A stretch of 55,859 nt of DNA from Gracilibacillus alcaliphilus (GCF_016909015.1 NZ_JAFBFA010000035.1:1-55859); one strand, 5' to 3'. Shown: positions 23,682 through 31,550, counted from the first letter of the stretch. The notes: a model not told the origin generated them from the sequence alone. A program made the numbers and translations.

Positions 23682-24764
23682 TTGGCAAGTCCTCAAACGG
23701 AGAAAGGTTACATCAGAATTGCAAATGAGCTATGGAATGAAATTTTAAGGAGGGACTTCAGCAAAAGGCAACAGAACTTAATTTTATTTATTTGGCGTTT
23801 ATCATATGGTACCGGTCAGAAAGATTGTGTGATTGATAAGTTTAAACACCTTGAATTAGCAGGCCTGTATAAGTCAGATGTGAAGAAAGAACTTAAATTT
23901 TTACGAGATTGTTCGGTTTTAAATTGGGAAGAAGAAACAATGATTTTTAGCATAAATAAAGATTACAAATTGTGGCAAATAACACCGAATAAAAATTGGG
24001 ATTCTGACCGATTTAATGACCTTATTCACCTCAATTTAAGTCGAAAAAAAGTTAGTAAAACACTAACAAATGATGATAAAAAAGTTAGTAATTCACTAAC
24101 TCCTAAAAATGTGAAAGTTAGTAAAACACTAACTAATAGGGTGAAACAGGTTAGTAAAATACTAACTTTGAAGTTAGTAAAATACCAACTCGCACCCGAC
24201 TCAAAGTCAATAGTCATAACTAATCCAGCGTCTCTAAAGACATTATTAAAGACATTAAAGATTAAAGACATAAAAGAATGTAGTAGTATCGCGCGCGATG
24301 CGGATTTTAAGGAAGTAGTTCATTATTATGAATCAAATTTAATGTCAAAAGGTCTGACCATTAATGAGGCTGTTCGAGATCACATTGTTCAATATTTTGA
24401 TGAATTTGGAAAAGAATTGTTTCTGGCAGCTATGAAAATAGCAGCTTCACAAGAAAAAACTGGTATTCGATTTGTCGGGGGGATTTTAAATAACTGGCGC
24501 AAAGCAGGTGTTAAAACACTTGATGACGCTAGGCTATTCGAAAAGCAATTTAAAAATAGCAGATACCAGAACCAGCGTAATTATAATACCGGTACTAGCA
24601 AAAAAGATATCGTTCCTGACTGGTACAAGAAGCATAAAGAAGAGGGGCAGGCACAGCAGGCTAATCAAGAGCCAAGTGCTGAAGAAAAAGAGCGTCTTGC
24701 CCGAGAAGCTGATGAACTACTGGCTGAATATTTAAAAGACCGTGAAGAACGATTGAATAACTAG
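23682..24764 (+). CDS. Replication initiator (phage O-type N-terminus, DnaD-like C-terminus)
   Basis: 360 residues from a TTG 6 bp after CGGAGGTG; a GTG at 23673 overlaps the SD. It begins MASPQTEKGYIRIANELW, the usual opening of phage replication protein O, a winged-helix origin binder (1-105). Residues 123-168 are encoded by origin iterons. Residues 205-285 (VVHYYESNLMSKGLTINEA, FVGGILNNWRKAG) resemble the DnaD/DnaB_2 domain that recruits host primosome proteins. No DnaC/DnaI-like loader or helicase gene was seen nearby, so host helicase is probably engaged through this domain. Confidence 0.88.
   Translation: MASPQTEKGYIRIANELWNEILRRDFSKRQQNLILFIWRLSYGTGQKDCVIDKFKHLELAGLYKSDVKKELKFLRDCSVLNWEEETMIFSINKDYKLWQITPNKNWDSDRFNDLIHLNLSRKKVSKTLTNDDKKVSNSLTPKNVKVSKTLTNRVKQVSKILTLKLVKYQLAPDSKSIVITNPASLKTLLKTLKIKDIKECSSIARDADFKEVVHYYESNLMSKGLTINEAVRDHIVQYFDEFGKELFLAAMKIAASQEKTGIRFVGGILNNWRKAGVKTLDDARLFEKQFKNSRYQNQRNYNTGTSKKDIVPDWYKKHKEEGQAQQANQEPSAEEKERLAREADELLAEYLKDREERLNN
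24051..24189. repeat. Five 17-bp iterons: candidate phage replication origin
   Basis: GTTAGT-N5-ACTAAC palindromes at 24051-24067, 24084-24100, 24117-24133, 24150-24166 and a one-mismatch copy at 24173-24189. The first four are spaced exactly 33 bp (about three helical turns and 11 codons), the fifth 23 bp further. They lie within the initiator gene, as the lambda origin lies within O, and the flanking DNA is very AT-rich. They encode a repeated KVSKTLTN-like peptide that is probably a linker. Confidence 0.85.
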
Positions 24765-24778
24765 GAGGAGGTAAAAGA

Positions 24779-25243
24779 ATGATTAACAGAGTTGTACTTG
24801 TTGGCAGGTTAACGAAGGATCCAGAGTTGCGTTATACACCTAATGGTGTTGCAGTATGTAATTTCACCCTAGCGGTCAACCGGCCGTTTAAAGATCAAAA
24901 CGGAGAATCACAAGCGGATTTTATCCAGGTACAAACGTGGAGGAAGATTGCTGAGAATACAGCCAATTATCTGGGGAAAGGCTCACTTGCCGGCATTGAT
25001 GGGCGTATTCAAACCCGAAATTACGAAGGTGACGACGGAAAGAGGGTGTACATTACAGAGGTCGTGGCAGACAGCGTGCAGTTTTTAGACACAAGAAACG
25101 GACAAAATCAGCCACAGTCGAATGATTCGGGTGCTTCTAATATGAATACACCTCAAACAAATAATAACGAAAATTCTGGCGGATATGAGCCTAATCAGTA
25201 TAGTGGTCCAATAGACATTTCTGATGACGACCTTCCGTTCTAG
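24779..25243 (+). CDS. ssb: Single-stranded DNA-binding protein
   Basis: 154 residues. OB fold with MINRVVLVGRLTKDPELRYT, NFTLAVNRPF, DFIQVQTWRKIAENTANYL and GRIQTRNYEG, a disordered Asn/Gln-rich linker, and the conserved acidic hook ISDDDLPF at the C-terminus. Protects ssDNA during phage replication and recruits partner proteins. AGGAGGAGGTAAAAGA precedes the ATG. Confidence 0.96.
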   Translation: MINRVVLVGRLTKDPELRYTPNGVAVCNFTLAVNRPFKDQNGESQADFIQVQTWRKIAENTANYLGKGSLAGIDGRIQTRNYEGDDGKRVYITEVVADSVQFLDTRNGQNQPQSNDSGASNMNTPQTNNNENSGGYEPNQYSGPIDISDDDLPF

Positions 25244-25253
25244 GAGGATGAAT

Positions 25254-25430
25254 ATGGTTCACAAAGAACACTCTGAACAAGCAGTAAGAGATCGAAGACA
25301 GTTTCTTCTCCGTGAGTTGCGAAAGCTTGGTATTTCTAAATCTTTTGACGGTAGAAAGGTGGAAGAATGCAGCCTATTTGCTCTCGAATGGATTCATATT
25401 GCGGAGAAATATAAAAAATTAAATAGCTGA
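25254..25430 (+). CDS. 58-aa protein, weakly like Fur-regulated basic protein
   Basis: ATG at 25254 is 6 bp after AGGAGG; an ATG two codons earlier is too close to the SD. RDRRQFLLRELRKLGI and DGRKVEECSLFALEW recall the FbpA/FbpB family pattern (DGRQLYELTLSELE) used for small phage and Bacillus proteins. The match is by eye only. Function unknown. Confidence 0.5.
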   Translation: MVHKEHSEQAVRDRRQFLLRELRKLGISKSFDGRKVEECSLFALEWIHIAEKYKKLNS

Positions 25431-25467
25431 TATTTTTGGAAAATCTACAAAACTTAGGAGGGTTACT

Positions 25468-25611
25468 TTGGAAAATGAACTCTGGAGCGATGAAGCTACT
25501 TGTGGCAGATGTAACCGAAAATTGAAAGACGCATTAAGCATTGAACGTGGCTATGGTCCTCGTTGCTGGGAGAAGGTTCGAGAAGAACAGGATCAGGAAG
25601 GGGAATCTTAA
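25468..25611 (+). CDS. 47-aa zinc-finger-like protein (DUF6011-like)
   Basis: TTG start 6 bp after GGAGGGTT. CGRCNRKL followed by GYGPRCWEKV gives a CxxC...C pattern typical of DUF6011-like small phage proteins. Its stop overlaps the recU ATG by one base. Confidence 0.6.
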   Translation: MENELWSDEATCGRCNRKLKDALSIERGYGPRCWEKVREEQDQEGES

Positions 25612-26147
25612 TGACGGTGTATACAGGCAAGCGAGGAATGGAGCTTGAAAATCTCATAAACTACACGAATCAAGTTTACAAGAATAAAGGTACTGCTTTG
25701 ATAGATAAGGTGCCCACACCAGTAAAAGTATTGCGGAAGCGTGGCAACCGCATTACAGAAGGCTTTTACGAGAATAAGAGTACGGTAGATTATCAAGGCG
25801 TTTATAAAGGTCAGGCAATATGTTTTGAAGCTAAAAGCACTACAGCGTTAAGATTACCACTCAAAAATATTCATAAGCACCAAATTGATTACTTACATGA
25901 AGCACAGAAGTTGGGTGCAATATGTTTCTTTATCGTTGAATTTACAGCACAACGGGAAGTTTATCTAGCACCATTTGATTTTATCCATTTAGCAGTTATC
26001 AACGCAGATAAGGGCGGTCGCAAGTCAATACCCTATGATGACTTTAATTACTATGCAGCCGGAATGTTGCAATCTCAAAACGGAGTACCACTAGATTATT
26101 TATCTGCTGTCGATAAGTTGATAGATAGCAATAAGAACGCAGGTTAA
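25611..26147 (+). CDS. recU: RecU-like Holliday junction resolvase
   Basis: 178 residues. RecU signatures: GMELENLINYTN, STVDYQGVYKGQAICFEAKS (with the catalytic D...E-x-K of the type II restriction fold), IHKHQIDYLHEAQKLGAICF and LAPFDFI. Resolves four-way junctions during phage recombination and packaging of branched DNA. The frame is open upstream, but the ATG at 25611 after AAGGGGAATC, overlapping the previous stop, is the likely start. Confidence 0.9.
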   Translation: MTVYTGKRGMELENLINYTNQVYKNKGTALIDKVPTPVKVLRKRGNRITEGFYENKSTVDYQGVYKGQAICFEAKSTTALRLPLKNIHKHQIDYLHEAQKLGAICFFIVEFTAQREVYLAPFDFIHLAVINADKGGRKSIPYDDFNYYAAGMLQSQNGVPLDYLSAVDKLIDSNKNAG

Positions 26148-26162
26148 AAGGAGGAAGTATCG

Positions 26163-26696
26163 ATGATAGAAATTAAATTGAAAAATGCTGAAAGACACGT
26201 CCATATGAAATTTACGGAAGATAATGTAAGGGTTGGAGAAGGATTATTACAGAGTGTATTAAATTTTATTGGACATCCAGAAAAAATTCAGGTGAACGAT
26301 AGCTTAAAAATTGTGAAAGAGAACCATAGTATTGTTACCAAACCTATAAATTATGTTACTGATCAAGCCAAAAACGGAACGGGGCAGGATGAAAACAGAA
26401 CGGTACAAGGAAAAAGTAGACCCAGAAGATTACCTTTGGTAAATAGCGATAGATCAAACTTTTCTTTAGGTGATTTAATTCAGAATCAACGCAAAGAAAG
26501 AGAAAGCGTGCAAACTGAATGCAAATGTCCTGAGTGTGGACATGAAGGATTAAAGTATGTTCCTTTTGGATATCGCTACACATTTTGTGATATTTGTAAC
26601 ACCAAATTATTTATAAAACCAGCTGCTGTAGAATGGGGAGAAAAGGACGAGACTGGAAATGTTTATGTAGCTGATGAAGTCTATGAGGTTGGATAA
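26163..26696 (+). CDS. Uncharacterised 177-aa zinc-ribbon protein
   Basis: The N-terminal 60 residues are alpha/beta (MIEIKLKNAERHVHMKFTE); the middle is disordered and Asn/Arg-rich; residues 121-147 form a zinc ribbon, CKCPECGHEG followed by FCDICNTKLF. The start follows AAAGGAGGAAGTATCG. No family recognised; the ribbon suggests nucleic-acid or protein contact. Confidence 0.55.
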   Translation: MIEIKLKNAERHVHMKFTEDNVRVGEGLLQSVLNFIGHPEKIQVNDSLKIVKENHSIVTKPINYVTDQAKNGTGQDENRTVQGKSRPRRLPLVNSDRSNFSLGDLIQNQRKERESVQTECKCPECGHEGLKYVPFGYRYTFCDICNTKLFIKPAAVEWGEKDETGNVYVADEVYEVG

Positions 26697-26706
26697 GGAG
26701 GCTCAC

Positions 26707-26937
26707 ATGCGACAAAAAGTATATGCATTACTAATTACAGCATTGCTGATTGCTGCTACAGGTACTCTATACATGGCTGTCACAACGCAAAAAATGATTG
26801 ATGAGTATAACCAGCTAGAACAAGATTATCAAGACCTCCAAGTCGATCACCTAGAGATTAAGCTGCAACATGACAGTCTCATAGATCAAATATGGATGGA
26901 TAGCCAAGAACAGATGATGGAAGGTGAGGAAGAATGA
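26707..26937 (+). CDS. Single-pass membrane protein with coiled coil
   Basis: 76 residues from the ATG at 26707 (AAGGAGGCTCAC before it); the frame is open further upstream within the previous gene but without an SD. Residues 5-24 are a membrane helix (VYALLITALLIAATGTLYMA), then a coiled coil with Leu/Ile heptads and an acidic end. Overlaps the dam-like gene by 4 bp. Function unknown. Confidence 0.6.
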   Translation: MRQKVYALLITALLIAATGTLYMAVTTQKMIDEYNQLEQDYQDLQVDHLEIKLQHDSLIDQIWMDSQEQMMEGEEE

Positions 26938-27740
26938 ATGTACCACGAATCCTTCACTATCCAGGTAGCAAGTGGTCATTAGCAAAGTGGATCATTAGTT
27001 TTTTTCCGGAACACGAGACATACCTGGAACCTTTCTTTGGATCCGGAGCCGTATTATTTTCCAAGGAACACAGCAAATTAGAAACAATCAATGACATAGA
27101 TGGTGAGATTATCAATCTATTTAATGTTATCCGTGATAGGCCTGATGAGTTGGCTAGACAGATTGCTCTGACGCCACACAGCCGAGAGGAATACTATAGC
27201 AGCTACCATGAAGCAACCGACGATATGGAACGCGCAAGAAGGTTGCTAGTGAGGCTGTGGCAAGGACGTGGAGGAAAAACAGCCCACAGGACAGGTTGGC
27301 GCAGCATGATTGAGCGAAATGGACCATTGCCAGGTAATGAGTGGTTAAAAATCCCCGAAAAGATCATGTGGATTACAGATAGGCTGCTAGGCGTACAAAT
27401 TGAATGTCAGCCAGCTGTAGAACTTATTGAGCGATACAACCGACCGAATGTTTTAATTTATGCGGATCCACCGTACCTATTAAATACAAGAACCACCACT
27501 AGCTATAAGCATGAAATGACAGATGCGGATCATGAAGTGCTCCTCGATCGATTAAATGTCCATCAAGGTCCAGTCATTCTATCAGGCTATGAGAATGATC
27601 TGTACAATGATTTATTAACCGATTGGCGGAAGGAAGTTGTTAAGGCCAAGGCAGAAGGTGGAGCAAGTAGAAAAGAAGTATTGTGGATTAATCCGATAGC
27701 TGCCGAGAAAGTACAGCAGATTAATATATTCGATTTATAA
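26934..27740 (+). CDS. D12-class DNA adenine methylase (Dam family)
   Basis: 268 residues. SAM site FFGSGAVLFSKE (motif I) preceded by LHYPGSKW, and catalytic DPPYLLNTR (motif IV). Alpha-group N6-adenine methyltransferase; the target is unknown (GATC is common in the family). Ends QQINIFDL, a possible beta-clamp contact. No cognate endonuclease is adjacent, so it may protect phage DNA from host restriction. Confidence 0.9.
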   Translation: MNVPRILHYPGSKWSLAKWIISFFPEHETYLEPFFGSGAVLFSKEHSKLETINDIDGEIINLFNVIRDRPDELARQIALTPHSREEYYSSYHEATDDMERARRLLVRLWQGRGGKTAHRTGWRSMIERNGPLPGNEWLKIPEKIMWITDRLLGVQIECQPAVELIERYNRPNVLIYADPPYLLNTRTTTSYKHEMTDADHEVLLDRLNVHQGPVILSGYENDLYNDLLTDWRKEVVKAKAEGGASRKEVLWINPIAAEKVQQINIFDL

Positions 27741-27754
27741 ATGGAGGTATTTTG

Positions 27755-28348
27755 ATGAATTATCTTGATAGAGCAGAAAAAGTAATCAGGGATGAATGGT
27801 TTAAAGATCATGTTGCCGAAGTAAGAGGAGAAAAAGGGTTGCAAGCTATTTATTGGAGTAGGCCAGAAACTAGTATGTATAGCGTTAAATATGTCCTGTC
27901 AGGATCCAATATATTTATTTCTGGAGATACAGGAGAAGCAGCTTATTCTTTAACTTGTCCAGCAACCCTAGAAGAGATTAAAGATTTTGACTTGGGTTAT
28001 TTTACAGGAAAACTAGTTGCATTTTGTGATGAACGGTGGGATTTTGATTCTGATAAAGCGAGGAAAGAATTGAATGAGTATTGGGAAGAACATCAATTAG
28101 GTGATCATTATCAAGACTCGCATGAAATCTATAACAGTGTTCTCTCTGCTATCGATGAAAGTATAAACATTAAAGAATACAGGACTTTAATAATGACTGT
28201 ATACCAAACTACATCCATGCATTCTGACACATTAGAATACATGTGGGATTTTGGTGAAAGAGTGCCATATCGTTTAATAGGATACTGGGTCGGATTAAAA
28301 ATGGTTATTGAACAGTTATTGGATGGCGATCAAGATGAAACAGCTTGA
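27755..28348 (+). CDS. Uncharacterised 197-aa phage protein
   Basis: ATG at 27755 after ATGGAGGTATTTTG (a TTG one codon earlier is in frame). Alpha/beta protein with NIFISGDTGEAAYSLTCPAT and many acidic and aromatic residues; no membrane segment. Similar proteins occur in Bacillota siphophage early regions, but no function is known to me. Confidence 0.55.
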   Translation: MNYLDRAEKVIRDEWFKDHVAEVRGEKGLQAIYWSRPETSMYSVKYVLSGSNIFISGDTGEAAYSLTCPATLEEIKDFDLGYFTGKLVAFCDERWDFDSDKARKELNEYWEEHQLGDHYQDSHEIYNSVLSAIDESINIKEYRTLIMTVYQTTSMHSDTLEYMWDFGERVPYRLIGYWVGLKMVIEQLLDGDQDETA

Positions 28349-28391
28349 TTTATTTAGAGAAATCATAGTGGACAATTTAGGGGAGCGTTAA
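28335..28391 (+). CDS. 18-aa peptide with a perfect clamp-binding motif
   Basis: ATG within the last codons of the preceding gene, giving MKQLDLFREIIVDNLGER. QLDLF is the textbook beta-sliding-clamp-binding pentapeptide. There is an AAG/GAT-rich but no strong SD upstream; translation would depend on coupling. It may be a scrap of a longer protein. Low confidence as a gene. Confidence 0.25.
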   Translation: MKQLDLFREIIVDNLGER

Positions 28392-28393
28392 AT

Positions 28394-28606
28394 ATGAAAG
28401 GAGTATGTATTGATACAACTAACAGCAACGTACTCCAAGAGGGCATGACTTACTATGTGTTCCCACACGGACCATATGCATTCTATGTTTCAAAATTTGA
28501 AAATGTTGCTTCCCACACAGGAGCGTTTAGTCGCGATAGATTCGAAGTCATTGAGCAAGAAGAAACATCCAATGAAAGCATTCAGATGAACCTGTTTGAT
28601 TTTTGA
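28394..28606 (+). CDS. Uncharacterised 70-aa protein ending in a clamp-like motif
   Basis: ATG after GGGGAGCGTTAAAT. A small beta-barrel-like sequence (GMTYYVFPHGPYAFYVSKF, HTGAFSRDRFEVIE) followed by an acidic tail ending SIQMNLFDF, which fits the QxxLF clamp-binding pattern. Family not recognised by name. Confidence 0.55.
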   Translation: MKGVCIDTTNSNVLQEGMTYYVFPHGPYAFYVSKFENVASHTGAFSRDRFEVIEQEETSNESIQMNLFDF

Positions 28607-28670
28607 AATAAAAAAAGCCGGAATCTCTTCCAGCCACCCAAAATAATTATAACACATTGGAGTGGTTCCG

Positions 28671-28859
28671 GTGAAAGATAATAATATGACTGCAGAAATT
28701 GATCTAATGGAAAACGCATTTTATATAGTAAAAGATGGGTTGTTAACAAAAGTCACAGCTAAACAATACGGGCAAGATGTAGTTGTTTGGAAGAATGGTA
28801 AGGTGCTGGACGTTGATAGGAGCGAGCGTATTCGATTAGAGGGGCAGGAGGTTATTTAA
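28671..28859 (+). CDS. DUF3954-family phage protein
   Basis: 62 residues from the GTG at 28671. TAEIDLMENAFYIVKDGLL and GQDVVVWKNGKVL match the small DUF3954 proteins of Bacillota phages (function unknown). The start codon closes an inverted repeat, CCGGAA 28618-28623 with TTCCGG 28666-28671, plus an inner CCAC/GTGG, that could hide the SD GGAG in a hairpin. Confidence 0.65.
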   Translation: MKDNNMTAEIDLMENAFYIVKDGLLTKVTAKQYGQDVVVWKNGKVLDVDRSERIRLEGQEVI

Positions 28860-28868
28860 GAATTAATA

Positions 28869-28891
28869 AAGGCTTGGGCACCCCAAGCCTT
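28869..28891. terminator. Strong 10-bp hairpin without U tract
   Basis: AAGGCTTGGG / CCCAAGCCTT with a 3-nt loop, directly after the DUF3954 gene. It lacks a T run on the plus strand, so it is more likely an RNA-stability or processing element than an intrinsic terminator. Confidence 0.4.
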
Positions 28892-28913
28892 AAGAGAAAT
28901 ACAGAACTGTTGT

Positions 28914-28948
28914 TCCTCTCAAAAAATATCATATCATATTGAGAGGAG
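28914..28948 (+). promoter_or_regulatory. Hairpin that covers the methyltransferase RBS
   Basis: CCTCTCAA at 28915-28922 pairs with TTGAGAGG at 28939-28946. The 3' arm contains most of the Shine-Dalgarno GAGAGGAG of the gene at 28956, so the folded RNA would limit translation. This suggests post-transcriptional or coupling control of the methyltransferase. Confidence 0.45.
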
Positions 28949-28955
28949 AAAAGAA

Positions 28956-29729
28956 ATGACGATTTTAGAAAACACGCTCTACAACATGGACTGCATAGAA
29001 GGGATGAAATTAATTGATAGCAAATCTATCGATATGATTCTATGTGATCTTCCGTATGGTACCACTAACTGCAGGTGGGATGAGATAATACCATTCGATC
29101 AGTTGTGGGAGCAATACAAGCGGATAATCAAGGATAATGGCGCTATAGTGCTCACCGCAAGCCAGCCGTTCACCACTAAGCTGATAGCAAGCAATATGAA
29201 GTGGTTCCGTTACGAATGGGTCTGGAAGAAAGGTAAGCATACGACGGGATTTCAAAATTCGAAGAGAATGCCATTGAAAAATCATGAGAACATTTGTGTA
29301 TTTTATAAGAAGCTCCCTACATATCATCCACAAGGCCTGATACCCTTGTTGAAGGTAAGAAAAGGACAAAGGAAAAAAGTGAGCGGGATATTTAAAGAGG
29401 GGGATAAAAGCCTCATGAAAGAGTATAAGACTACTCACACGAATTATCCGAAATCGATTTTGGATTTTCCAAGAGACAGTAAGACTTTTCATCCAACTCA
29501 AAAGCCAGTAAAGCTGTTTGAATACCTAATCAAAACTTATACTAATCCCAATGATGTAGTGCTAGATCATTGCATGGGATCCTGTACTACTGCTATTGCT
29601 GCAGATAATACTAAACGAAAATGGATAGGTTTTGAGTTGGATAAGGAGTACTGTTCAAAAGGAATTGAACGAATCAATCATAACCGAGAACTATTGAAAT
29701 TACAAAAATCTATAATTATAAAACCATAA
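28956..29729 (+). CDS. Beta-class DNA methyltransferase (N4/N6)
   Basis: 257 residues. Catalytic DLPYGTT (motif IV) near the N-terminus, FHPTQKPV, then LDHCMGSCTTAIAA as the SAM-binding motif I, the order of beta-group enzymes. The usual FxGxGT is altered to CMGSCTT (Cys in place of the last Gly), so cofactor binding may be impaired or tolerated. Phage orphan enzyme, second in this early region; target unknown. Confidence 0.85.
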   Translation: MTILENTLYNMDCIEGMKLIDSKSIDMILCDLPYGTTNCRWDEIIPFDQLWEQYKRIIKDNGAIVLTASQPFTTKLIASNMKWFRYEWVWKKGKHTTGFQNSKRMPLKNHENICVFYKKLPTYHPQGLIPLLKVRKGQRKKVSGIFKEGDKSLMKEYKTTHTNYPKSILDFPRDSKTFHPTQKPVKLFEYLIKTYTNPNDVVLDHCMGSCTTAIAADNTKRKWIGFELDKEYCSKGIERINHNRELLKLQKSIIIKP

Positions 29730-29752
29730 GCTGTCCTTACGGAAGAACCGAC

Positions 29753-29796
29753 GGACATCAGATAACGCAATTCAGCGTTGTTTGATGTCCTTTTTT
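29753..29796 (+). terminator. Rho-independent terminator at the end of the early operon
   Basis: GGACATCA / TGATGTCC outer stem with an inner AACGC/GCGTT helix, followed by six T. It lies just after the methyltransferase gene and separates it from the late-regulator unit. Confidence 0.9.
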
Positions 29797-29853
29797 ATTG
29801 TCTGCAACCAAATTACTAAAAAACAGAGCATTTGGCAACCAAGGAGGATGACG

Positions 29854-30012
29854 ATGAACAAGCCATAAAAAAGCCAGTTGAAGGAACGGCAGAAAAATAA
29901 GCCTATCAATAAGGCTAAGAAGGATTTATCAGACCGAGAATTACATGAATTGATGGGGATTCATCGCCCCACATATGCAAGGAAAAAGGGTGGGGCATTT
30001 ATACAAAAGTAA
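29854..30012 (+). pseudogene. Small phage gene interrupted by a nonsense codon
   Basis: An ATG after AAGGAGGATGACG is followed by only MNKP and a TAA at 29866-29868. The same frame then continues open for 47 codons to a TAA at 30010-30012, encoding a basic, gene-like sequence (NKPINKAKKDLSDRELHELM, GIHRPTYARKKGGAFIQK) of a type I recall just upstream of late regulators in Bacillus phages. A TTG at 29878 could reinitiate. Probably a recent point mutation. Confidence 0.65.
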
Positions 30013-30025
30013 AGGGGGAATCATA

Positions 30026-30517
30026 ATGTCAAACTGGGCTGATCAATTAATTCGTGAATATGAAATAGGGAGAAAAGGTTTAACAACAATGAAAAGAGAG
30101 TTAGATCCTAATGATTTAGCTGATATGAATGATCAGAGTAAAATCAACAGCATGATTGGAACTATGACCGAAGCGATTGATTGGATGACAATTGGCAAGG
30201 AACCAGGTAAGAAACGTGGAATTGACAAGAGAGCTGCTTATCAACGACGTGCAATGGCAGATATGGATTTGTTTCCTTCATTAGATATTGTACCGAAAGA
30301 GCGGGAATTAACTGAGGATGAAAAACAGATTATATTTAATTTAATTGCTGAGCTATCACCACGGGAAAGACAATGTTTTATCATGAATAAAGCATATATG
30401 ATGTCGTATGCTGAGATATCAGAGGAATTAAAAATAGGACGTAGCACAGTGCAAAAATATGTGGAACGAGCAAGAAGTAAAATTTCTTGTCGTACAGATG
30501 TCGTACAGAGTTTTTAA
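30026..30517 (+). CDS. Sigma-like late transcription regulator (ArpU/Xpf type)
   Basis: 163 residues from the ATG at 30026 after AAAGGGGGAATCATA. The C-terminus is a sigma region 4-like HTH (LTEDEKQIIFNLIAELSPRE, MMSYAEISEELKIGRSTVQK, VERARSKI). This class (PBSX Xpf, ArpU) switches on late genes. It sits immediately before the packaging and structural genes, as expected. Confidence 0.85.
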   Translation: MSNWADQLIREYEIGRKGLTTMKRELDPNDLADMNDQSKINSMIGTMTEAIDWMTIGKEPGKKRGIDKRAAYQRRAMADMDLFPSLDIVPKERELTEDEKQIIFNLIAELSPRERQCFIMNKAYMMSYAEISEELKIGRSTVQKYVERARSKISCRTDVVQSF

Positions 30518-30683
30518 ATAGTGAAGGCACTTATTAAATTAGAATTTTATTGTAAAGGACAATGAACATACTCTATACATTTCTCATAATTGCACAAAAT
30601 GCGAAAATAAAAATTGCAAGGAAGATAAAAGGTATATTAAATTTAAAAAAATATAGCAGATTAAAACCTTCTTTGGTAATATT

Positions 30684-31451
30684 ATGAAGGGGGTGATTGT
30701 TATAAAAGAAAAACTATTAACAGGCCTGTCACTAATAGTAGCAGTATGTTTTACGGCTTTTATATGGGGATTAACAATACAATCTGTAGGTATTGATAGC
30801 GTTAATAAAGCAACTATTATTGGTGGCATTTTGAGTATGTTTGGAGGAATGGTTGGGGCGTTTTCAGCTTATTTTATATCTAGATTTCAGTTAACCAAAC
30901 AAATGGATCTTCAAGATCAAAAAGATCGTAGTAGAGTGCTCCTAGAAACTGAGCTAAGAAAGGCAGAAGAAATACTAGGTATTTTAAATAAAACTAAAAT
31001 GAGTTACTTTCACCTGAGTGGGATATGGTCCTCTGTACTAGCAGATCATGTGAGGCATATAAGATCTCATTATGAAGAAAAAATTGACTATGATGATTTT
31101 GTGAATACAGATTTGTTAAATGCTTTAGACCAAAGTAGAGACGAATTTATTATGACCTATATGGAGGTTTATAAGTACAGTCCTTACTATGCTGAACTAA
31201 TTAGTCGTTTTAAGAACGAACATAATATGTATTTCAAAAAACTCACTGTAGATATCAATGCTGTAGTTATGCTATTTAAGGGGGTAGATTCTGAATTTGA
31301 AACTTATCGCCCTTTATTGTTTTACGCAGAAATAAAATCTAATGAAATAGATTCAAACTTTAGCAAAATACAGGATATTATTGACATGCAAATTGCCGAT
31401 ACTGAAAAAGAAATAAGTGAATTAATACAGAATTTTAAGAAACATAAATAG
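30684..31451 (+). CDS. Two-helix membrane protein, accessory (moron) gene
   Basis: 255 residues. Helices at about 10-33 (LLTGLSLIVAVCFTAFIWGL) and 44-65 (IIGGILSMFGGMVGAFSAYF), then a 185-residue cytosolic helical domain. The start is uncertain: GGGGGTGAT lies inside the frame, so initiation may be downstream of the ATG at 30684 at a rare codon. It has its own weak promoter candidates (TTGCAA 17 bp from TTAAAT, ending about 30,647) and a terminator. Isolated between late regulator and terminase; superinfection exclusion is possible but unproven. Confidence 0.6.
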   Translation: MKGVIVIKEKLLTGLSLIVAVCFTAFIWGLTIQSVGIDSVNKATIIGGILSMFGGMVGAFSAYFISRFQLTKQMDLQDQKDRSRVLLETELRKAEEILGILNKTKMSYFHLSGIWSSVLADHVRHIRSHYEEKIDYDDFVNTDLLNALDQSRDEFIMTYMEVYKYSPYYAELISRFKNEHNMYFKKLTVDINAVVMLFKGVDSEFETYRPLLFYAEIKSNEIDSNFSKIQDIIDMQIADTEKEISELIQNFKKHK

Positions 31452-31479
31452 ACAAGTAATTTTATAAGGATGAAACAAG

Positions 31480-31501
31480 CACCTGTTTTAGGTGTTTTTT
31501 T
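31480..31501 (+). terminator. Terminator of the accessory membrane-protein gene
   Basis: CACCT / AGGTG stem with a 5-nt loop, followed by seven T, 29 bp after the stop codon. Short stem but a good T run. It would isolate this gene from the terminase operon. Confidence 0.65.
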
Positions 31502-31550
31502 CTAATGTCCAAAACAAACTTAAATATCATGGAGGTGGCGGTGATGTAAA

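Noticed and set aside
28869..28891. Hairpin after the DUF3954 gene as a true intrinsic terminator
   Set aside because: Kept only as a low-confidence hairpin because there is no T tract on the transcribed strand.
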